Assembly (NCBI GenBank): GCA_016928395.1
Contig: JAFGKV010000200.1
Span: 1 to 9,970 of the forward strand
Length of the DNA: 9,970 nucleotides
From: Candidatus Fermentibacterota bacterium
Lineage (GTDB): Bacteria > JAFGKV01
Direction of reading: 5' to 3'
Below are positions 5,857-9,970 of this stretch, in pieces (the stretch's first letter is position 1; every line of letters starts with the position of its first letter). Position numbers and translations under genes: made by a program. The notes under the pieces were generated by a model, which was not told the origin of the DNA, did no database searches, and saw nothing but the letters and a program-made list of their open reading frames with translations.

Positions 5857-6060
5857 ATGAGAGCCGAGAAGCTGCACCCGGAGTATGTCACTGACAGTGT
5901 GGGTCGTAGGAAGGCGGTCATCCTCCCTGTCGAGGAGTTCGATGGATTGCTCGAAGACCTCGACGATCTCGCCTGCGTTGCGGAGCGACGAAATGAACCG
6001 ACCGTAGCCCATGCAAAGGTCATGGAAGACCTGAACAAAGATGGCTACCTACAGGGTTGA
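5857..6060 (+). CDS. RelB/Phd-like antitoxin
   Basis: A 67-aa antitoxin for the RelE-family toxin that follows. The N-terminal half HPEYVTDSVGRRKAVILPVE (7-26) followed by EFDGLLEDLDDL (27-38) resembles the Phd/YefM-type or related DNA-binding fold, in which a strand reading 'kaVilpveeF' precedes a helix. The C-terminal tail EPTVAHAKVMEDLNKDGYL (47-65) is the expected toxin-wrapping segment. The start is ATG 5857, with GGAG at 5848-5851 and 5 bases between; the frame is open back to 5617 but that part lacks conserved features. Its last 20 bases overlap the toxin gene, typical of tightly coupled pairs. Whether it is best called RelB, Phd/YefM or another antitoxin type is uncertain. Confidence 0.85.
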   Translation: MRAEKLHPEYVTDSVGRRKAVILPVEEFDGLLEDLDDLACVAERRNEPTVAHAKVMEDLNKDGYLQG

Positions 6061-6304
6061 ATGGAAAGCCTCCGCTGTCCGCGAACTGACGAAGCTGGAT
6101 CGTCCAGTCATCCCGAGAGTCGCAGAGGCGGTTTCTGCGCTGGCCTCGAATCCACTGCCACGGGGAGCCCGGAAGTTGCACGGTGGAGAGCGTACGTATC
6201 GAATCCGGGTGGGGGAGTACAGGGTTGTGTACGTCGTCCGTGAAAGCGAACGGGTTGTCGAAATCAACCGGGTTCGCCACCGCAGAGACGTCTACAGGCC
6301 ATAG
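6041..6304 (+). CDS. relE: RelE/ParE-family toxin
   Basis: An 87-aa toxin of the RelE/ParE superfamily. RelE members cleave mRNA in the ribosomal A site; ParE members inhibit gyrase. The helices are YRVEWKASAVRELTKLD (4-20) and VIPRVAEAVSALASNP (23-38). Then come the typical ARKLHGG (43-49), TYRIRVGEYRVVYVV (52-66) and INRVRHRRDVYR (75-86). The basic and aromatic residues used by RelE for RNA cleavage have plausible counterparts: R54, R56 and R61 in the sheet, and H80, R81 and Y85 near the end. This pattern, and the C-terminal HRRDVYR, favour an RNase of RelE type over ParE. It starts within the antitoxin gene (20-base overlap), is of full length and is intact. Confidence 0.92.
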   Translation: MATYRVEWKASAVRELTKLDRPVIPRVAEAVSALASNPLPRGARKLHGGERTYRIRVGEYRVVYVVRESERVVEINRVRHRRDVYRP

Positions 6305-6309
6305 CCTGC

Positions 6310-6669
6310 TTGGCTGACAGGGGCGCCCAAGAACCCTACATCGCAACGACTTTTGTATTCTTCTCGGAGTCTCCGCTGGTGCCGCTCGTTTCACGGTCGT
6401 TCTGGCCTCTGGTGCTCGCTTTCGCGGTGCGCGCCCTCAGGGAGTTCGGTGAGCCGTCTCGGAAGGCCCTGATCATGGACCTCGCCCCCGGGGACAAGAA
6501 GGCAACCACGTTGGGGCTCTACTGTCTGGTGCGGGACACCATCGTCTCGGTCGCGGCCTTCGGTGGCGCGTTCCTCTGGCTCATCTCACCGTCCACCATC
6601 TTCCTAGCCGCCTCGGCGTTCGGCCTCATCGGCACGCTGTGGTTCGCATGTCGCGGGCGGGATCTGTGA
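6310..6669 (+). pseudogene. C-terminal fragment of an MFS transporter
   Basis: The frame encodes about 119 aa beginning near the toxin stop codon. FWPLVLAFAVRALREFGEPS followed by RKALIMDLAP is a motif of one MFS branch, and two hydrophobic spans follow: DTIVSVAAFGGAFLWLI and IFLAASAFGLIGTLWFA, with a terminal RGRDL. These match the last transmembrane helices of a 12-helix transporter of about 400 aa; the first two thirds are absent. There is no good start codon or ribosome site (the first possible is TTG 6310), and the RelBE-like pair ends only 5 bases upstream. The rest of the transporter was not found on the other side of the toxin-antitoxin pair, so the 5' part was deleted or replaced. 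Confidence 0.75.
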
Positions 6670-6807
6670 GTTTTGGGGCACGCTGATGCAGGAAGTCCGC
6701 AGCGGGGCGAAGGGGATGCCGAGGTTGAGGGCTGGAGTTGCCCCGGCTTCGTGGATACCCAATCATTTGGCAAGAGGAAGGAGACCACGATCAAAGGAAA
6801 CCATCGA

Positions 6808-9048
6808 GTGTTTCCGCCTGAGCATCGGTGCCAGAGGGTGAAACTCGTGCGGGCATGTCTGCCCTTCGTCCTCGCGACCGGCGTGTCTTCCTGTGCCTCA
6901 AGGACAGAGCACGGAGACACCATCCTCGCGAAAGAGATGCGCCAATGGCTCCAATGGGCGCAGGGTTCCCACACGGATCTCTGGGACGAAGTGCCGGGGA
7001 AAGGGCTGGCGTTTCGCCTTGTCCGGACGATAGGCGGCGAGGCCGAAGACCCGAGCTTCTACTCCATCGAAGCCATCGCCGTTGCAGGCGACACTATCTT
7101 CGTCGCAGACCAACAGGTCGAGCGCCTCGTCGCACTTGACTCGTCCGGGCGTCTTCTCTGGAGAGCCGGCCGTCCGGGACAGGGCCCTGGCGAGTTCTCG
7201 GGTGTGTCGCAGATCGCCGTCAGCGACACCCTTGTGGCGGTCAGCAATCTCTACAACTACCGCGTTGACCTGTTCTCCCGTGATGGCCTATGGCTACGCT
7301 CGTTTCCCGCCCGAAGGCCCTACGACCTGACATTCCTCGACGACAGCACCTTGGTCGTGGTGAGTCACGAAGAACCGGGAGGACTGGTGACTCTCTTCGA
7401 CCTGGACGGGGATCGCAGGGCTTCGTTCGGCGAGTGGCCCCTCTTCAGCCGGAATCTCGGGGGTAACCGCGACCTCCATTGCGCACGGATCGGAACCCGG
7501 CACCTGGCGGTGTGCAGCTACTACAGCACCAGGATAGAGTTGTATGAATGCGACTCAGGACGGCTCCTGAGAGCGTTTTCCCGGCCTCTTCCCGGCAAGA
7601 TCCCGGAACCCGAGTCGAGCGAGCACACCGACGGCGGTGTCTCCTTTGCCTTGTCAACGGTACTTCTTGACATCTTCGAGGGTCCCACGGGGACCATCGA
7701 CGTGCTGCTGCGCCCATTCTGCCGGGATCGCTCCACAGACTGCCCACCGAAGGAGATAGCGCCCGTCTCCCTTGTCGATCGCTTCAGCCTTGAAGGTCGC
7801 TACAAGGGTAGCTACGTGCTCCCGGTTCGCGCTGGGCAATGTGTCTACAGCGGCGGGATGCTGTTCCTCGCCGATGAGGACTCGCCCTCCATTGCGCAAG
7901 TTCGGGTCACTCTGGACGGCGGAACGTCCTACGAGAGGTTCGATGAACCCAAGGAAGAGCCCTCAAACGAAGCCACGGTCAAACCCGAGGCGCCGACGGA
8001 AGGCACCCATTCCATTGTTCCCTGGCCCGAGAGTTGCGACGTCTCTGCGCTTGTCTCCGGCCCACGCCTGCGAGTGCACTTCTCATCGATAATCCCCGCG
8101 AGCGAGTACGGCAATCGGCGCCCTTCCCAACTCGCGTGCGACAGCCTTGGCGTTGTCCTTACGGGATTCGATGCCGGTTCCCCGCGTGGCCTTCCCGCGG
8201 CCCTTGACTGGGACGGCCGCCCGCTGTGGAGAGGGTTCGATGCCCATCTTGAGGAAGGACGACCTCCGGCGTCTGGGGCTGGAGGCATCCTGTCGGACGG
8301 TCGGATCCTGGTATCGTGCCCGGATCTTCGAGTCCGCTACCACCGAAGGGACAGTGGTGCCTATGACGGTGAAGGCATATTGGGAGGCAGTCTTCACATG
8401 AGAATGTCGGAGAGGACGCAGGAACTCGGGCAGAAGCCCCCGATGGTCCCGGCCTCAAGCTTCTGCGCTTCCAAGACCTTGCTCTCCTTTGGCTGGACGC
8501 ACGTAACGGCGCATCATTGCGGGATAGTCGCGTCGGTGTACGACCATGCTCTGCGTGAGCTTCTGAGTATTGAGCCTCGTCTGTCCCACACCGAGCGGTT
8601 CGCGTCCTGTCGGGTCGCATGCAGTGAGAACGCCGTCTTTCTCGCCTCGGTGGCCGGAGATGTCGTGGGAGTTGACACTCGCGGACAGCTTGCGGTGTGC
8701 GTGAGGGGAGGGCATTCGGCGAAGGGAGATCTCATCAAGCCTTCAAGAGAGCCCGGTCGCACCATCGTTCTGCCCATGGTCGCGGATATCCGTTTCGTGG
8801 AGCCCGACAGCCTCTGGATACTCTATGGACCTGGGGCGTTGCCGGATTCGGTCGAGATCTGCCTCGTGACATTGTCGAACATGCAGGCACATCGAACGCG
8901 CTTCCCGGGAATGGCGGCAAGTCTGGCGGTGTGCGGGAATCGAATTGCTGTCGCCCTGGTGAGCGAGGACGTGTCACCAGGGAGCCACATGTGGGCTGGC
9001 GAGGAGAACCGCATATGCATGGGCACGTGGCATGTTGCGGCCGAATGA
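6808..9048 (+). CDS. Large lipoprotein with tandem beta-propeller-like domains
   Basis: A 746-aa protein, twice the length of the two other propeller proteins here. With GTG 6808 as start, the segment VKLVRACLPFVLATGVSSC (11-29) is a lipoprotein signal with its cysteine at 29. AAAGGA (6793-6798) lies 9 bases before 6808; GTG 6838 is an alternative start giving a textbook short signal but with GAGG directly abutting it. The first domain (about 65-372) has AVAGDTIFVADQQVERLVAL, DSSGRLLWRAG and GRPGQGPGEF (121-130), clearly the same propeller family. A charged, Pro/Glu-rich linker (about 375-410) leads to a second domain (about 411-746) with ALDWDGRPLWR (465-475), echoing ALDSSGRLLWR (109-119), and strands such as GGILSDGRILVSCPDLRVRY. 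The second half therefore looks like a diverged copy without the GPGEF motif. Function is unknown, probably surface or periplasmic binding. Confidence 0.88.
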   Translation: MFPPEHRCQRVKLVRACLPFVLATGVSSCASRTEHGDTILAKEMRQWLQWAQGSHTDLWDEVPGKGLAFRLVRTIGGEAEDPSFYSIEAIAVAGDTIFVADQQVERLVALDSSGRLLWRAGRPGQGPGEFSGVSQIAVSDTLVAVSNLYNYRVDLFSRDGLWLRSFPARRPYDLTFLDDSTLVVVSHEEPGGLVTLFDLDGDRRASFGEWPLFSRNLGGNRDLHCARIGTRHLAVCSYYSTRIELYECDSGRLLRAFSRPLPGKIPEPESSEHTDGGVSFALSTVLLDIFEGPTGTIDVLLRPFCRDRSTDCPPKEIAPVSLVDRFSLEGRYKGSYVLPVRAGQCVYSGGMLFLADEDSPSIAQVRVTLDGGTSYERFDEPKEEPSNEATVKPEAPTEGTHSIVPWPESCDVSALVSGPRLRVHFSSIIPASEYGNRRPSQLACDSLGVVLTGFDAGSPRGLPAALDWDGRPLWRGFDAHLEEGRPPASGAGGILSDGRILVSCPDLRVRYHRRDSGAYDGEGILGGSLHMRMSERTQELGQKPPMVPASSFCASKTLLSFGWTHVTAHHCGIVASVYDHALRELLSIEPRLSHTERFASCRVACSENAVFLASVAGDVVGVDTRGQLAVCVRGGHSAKGDLIKPSREPGRTIVLPMVADIRFVEPDSLWILYGPGALPDSVEICLVTLSNMQAHRTRFPGMAASLAVCGNRIAVALVSEDVSPGSHMWAGEENRICMGTWHVAAE

Positions 9049-9323
9049 TGCGGATTGCTACTCGGGGGCCCAGGTCACCGGAGCACGGTTCAGGTCATGT
9101 GTCAACTTGACCCTTTGTCACGAGGTGCACGAGGAGCTGACGGGGGTCCTCATACGCGGCATTCCCGTCTGGCTGGACGCGGCTGATCACTTCGTTGCTC
9201 ACATGGGGGCACCCAAGACGCCGTTGAAGGTTCTTTGCGACTGAAACGGCCGGACCCGTGTATGAGGCCGGAGGCGTGATCCCCGGTCCATGCGTTGCGG
9301 ATCCCAGAAGGCCAAGATAGGAG

Positions 9324-9345
9324 GGGCGACCGTCTCTGGTCGCCC
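9324..9345. repeat. Inverted repeat GGGCGACC / GGTCGCCC
   Basis: GGGCGACC (9324-9331) and GGTCGCCC (9338-9345) form a perfect 8-bp stem with a 6-base loop GTCTCT. Hairpins with this GGGCGACC core recur as dispersed intergenic repeats in several phyla, from memory, so it may be one copy of such a family. Confidence 0.7.
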
Positions 9346-9490
9346 GGGGGCGGAAGCAAACAGGCGCCCACGTGGCGGTGAGGGGCGAGGCGAGGCCGGT
9401 CGAGGTGAACTTCATTCTTTGAAGATTGCCCTCAGGGGCCTGCACGGCGTCGTGGAGTCCAGGAGCGAGATCACATTCCCGCGAGAGAAC

Positions 9491-9508
9491 GCGGTGGCGC
9501 GCCACCGC
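9491..9508. repeat. Perfect 18-bp palindrome
   Basis: GCGGTGGCGCGCCACCGC is a perfect palindrome with no spacer, lying outside any gene. It may be a protein-binding site, an element sub-end or a hairpin. It is the longest perfect palindrome I noticed in the window. Confidence 0.75.
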
Positions 9509-9518
9509 ACTCCAAAGA

Positions 9519-9538
9519 GGAGGGCAGAGACGCCCTCC
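9519..9538. repeat. Inverted repeat GGAGGGC / GCCCTCC
   Basis: GGAGGGC (9519-9525) and GCCCTCC (9532-9538) form a perfect 7-bp stem with a 6-base loop AGAGAC. It lies 10 bases after the 18-bp palindrome, so the two could fold as neighbouring hairpins. Confidence 0.65.
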
Positions 9539-9789
9539 CCCATGGAGGAGGACCGGCGGGGTTGGAGGCAGGCGTGAAGTGCCGGGGTGGCCGGCGGAGG
9601 GAGTCCCCAGCGATTTCCTCGAGGATGTGCCACGGGCGAGCCTGGCCCGCGGCGGAGTGTGTGGAAAGTGGGGTCAGACCAGGTACCACAGCCAGGCAAA
9701 CGGGCAGGAAAGTCTACCGGCACCGTCAGACCTCGAGGACGTCGTGCGTCGAGAGCCGAGGTCCTTGACAGGAAGGAGTTCGAAAACCG

Positions 9790-9970
9790 GTGTCAGCCGG
9801 ACCGGGAGGATATCCTTGTGTTGCAAAGCGAAAGAACCCCCCTGCCTTTCTCCTGGCACTCTGCTTCGGCCCGCTCGCAGACTTGCCCCTCCACGCAGGA
9901 TGCCTCCACGGCCTGCAGCCTCCTGGGGCTGACACGAACAGCGAAGCGCGAAAAGTAGCACCGCGCCCAC
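9790..9970 (+). CDS. Possible start of another exported protein, cut by the window edge
   Basis: One frame is open from GTG 9790 to the edge and contains VAKRKNPPAFLLALCFGPLA, a basic segment followed by a hydrophobic core, which looks like a signal peptide. GGAAGGAG (9771-9778) lies 11 bases before GTG 9790. A better ribosome site (GGGAGGA, 9804-9810) precedes GTG 9818 by 7 bases, but that start reads another frame and stops at 9958. The two frames would join if the run of six C at 9837-9842 had one more base. Either GTG 9790 is the true start, the sequence has a slip in the C-run, or this is not a gene. Confidence 0.3.
   Translation, partial: MSAGPGGYPCVAKRKNPPAFLLALCFGPLADLPLHAGCLHGLQPPGADTNSEARKVAPRP

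Larger units (their letters stand above)
9049..9789. other. Gene-poor region with hairpins and mobile-element-like ends
   Basis: No open frame here has a recognisable domain. The longest are on the minus strand (about 9095-9505) and in several overlapping plus frames, all Arg/Gly/Pro-rich. TGACCCTTTG at 9108-9117 and AAAGTGGGGTCA at 9665-9676 are roughly inverted with respect to each other and could mark the two ends of a short non-autonomous element of about 570 bases, with the inverted repeats listed separately inside it. The sequence also holds AAGGAG (9773-9778) ahead of the possible gene at the right edge. Confidence 0.5.

Noticed and set aside
6673-6807. A 45-codon upstream extension of the large lipoprotein from TTG 6673.
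   Set aside because: It would place the lipobox cysteine about 70 residues in, too far for a signal peptide.
9095-9505. A 136-codon minus-strand frame in the gene-poor region.
   Set aside because: No domain, no clear ribosome site, and it crosses the inverted repeats; it reads as chance opening in GC-rich DNA.
9765-9770. A perfect -35 box TTGACA before the possible right-edge gene.
   Set aside because: No -10-like sequence lies 16-18 bases downstream (the 17-base position reads CGGTGT).
1-9970. tRNA genes, rRNA, CRISPR arrays and group II intron domain V.
   Set aside because: No T-loop, no evenly spaced repeats and no domain V-like hairpin were recognised by eye; a covariance-model search would be needed to exclude small RNAs.

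Overview
The window is a GC-rich stretch of accessory bacterial chromosome in which every convincing gene lies on the + strand. The signal peptides, two lipoboxes and the family of 6-bladed beta-propeller proteins with a GxGPGEF motif suggest a Gram-negative, high-GC, probably environmental or uncultivated lineage. From memory such propellers are common in Gemmatimonadota, 'Candidatus Eisenbacteria'-like phyla and Bacteroidota, but the sequence alone does not settle the phylum. No rRNA, tRNA or CRISPR was recognised.

Layout: (1) 1-566 is gene-free. (2) 567-1289 is a complete VapBC toxin-antitoxin operon with a near-consensus sigma70-type promoter and an operator-like palindrome over its -10 box. 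(3) 1411-1785 is a decayed, internally deleted REP-associated tyrosine transposase (RAYT, Y1_Tnp). (4) 1842-5320 is a run of exported-protein genes: a possible 37-aa ORF overlapping the next gene by TGATG, a propeller lipoprotein, an 8-cysteine secreted peptide, a 197-aa exported protein of unknown function and a second exported propeller protein. A hairpin lies inside this run and a strong GC hairpin follows its end. (5) 5857-6304 is a complete RelBE/ParE-like toxin-antitoxin pair, preceded by repeated GATCAC boxes. (6) 6310-6669 is the C-terminal stump of a major facilitator superfamily (MFS) transporter. (7) 6808-9048 encodes a large lipoprotein whose first half is a propeller of the same family and whose second half looks like a diverged second copy. 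(8) 9049 to about 9790 is gene-poor, carries three hairpin-forming inverted repeats and possible mobile-element end motifs, and is followed by what may be the start of another exported protein cut by the window edge.

The most interesting content is the propeller/peptide cluster. Three propeller proteins share the same GxGPGEF signature, and a small secreted peptide with two CxC pairs lies between them. This resembles in layout the NVEALA-peptide and TolB-like-propeller pairs known from Bacteroidales, although the peptide here is not recognisably NVEALA. The two toxin-antitoxin pairs, the transposase remnant and the transporter stump indicate that the locus has been reshaped by insertion and decay.
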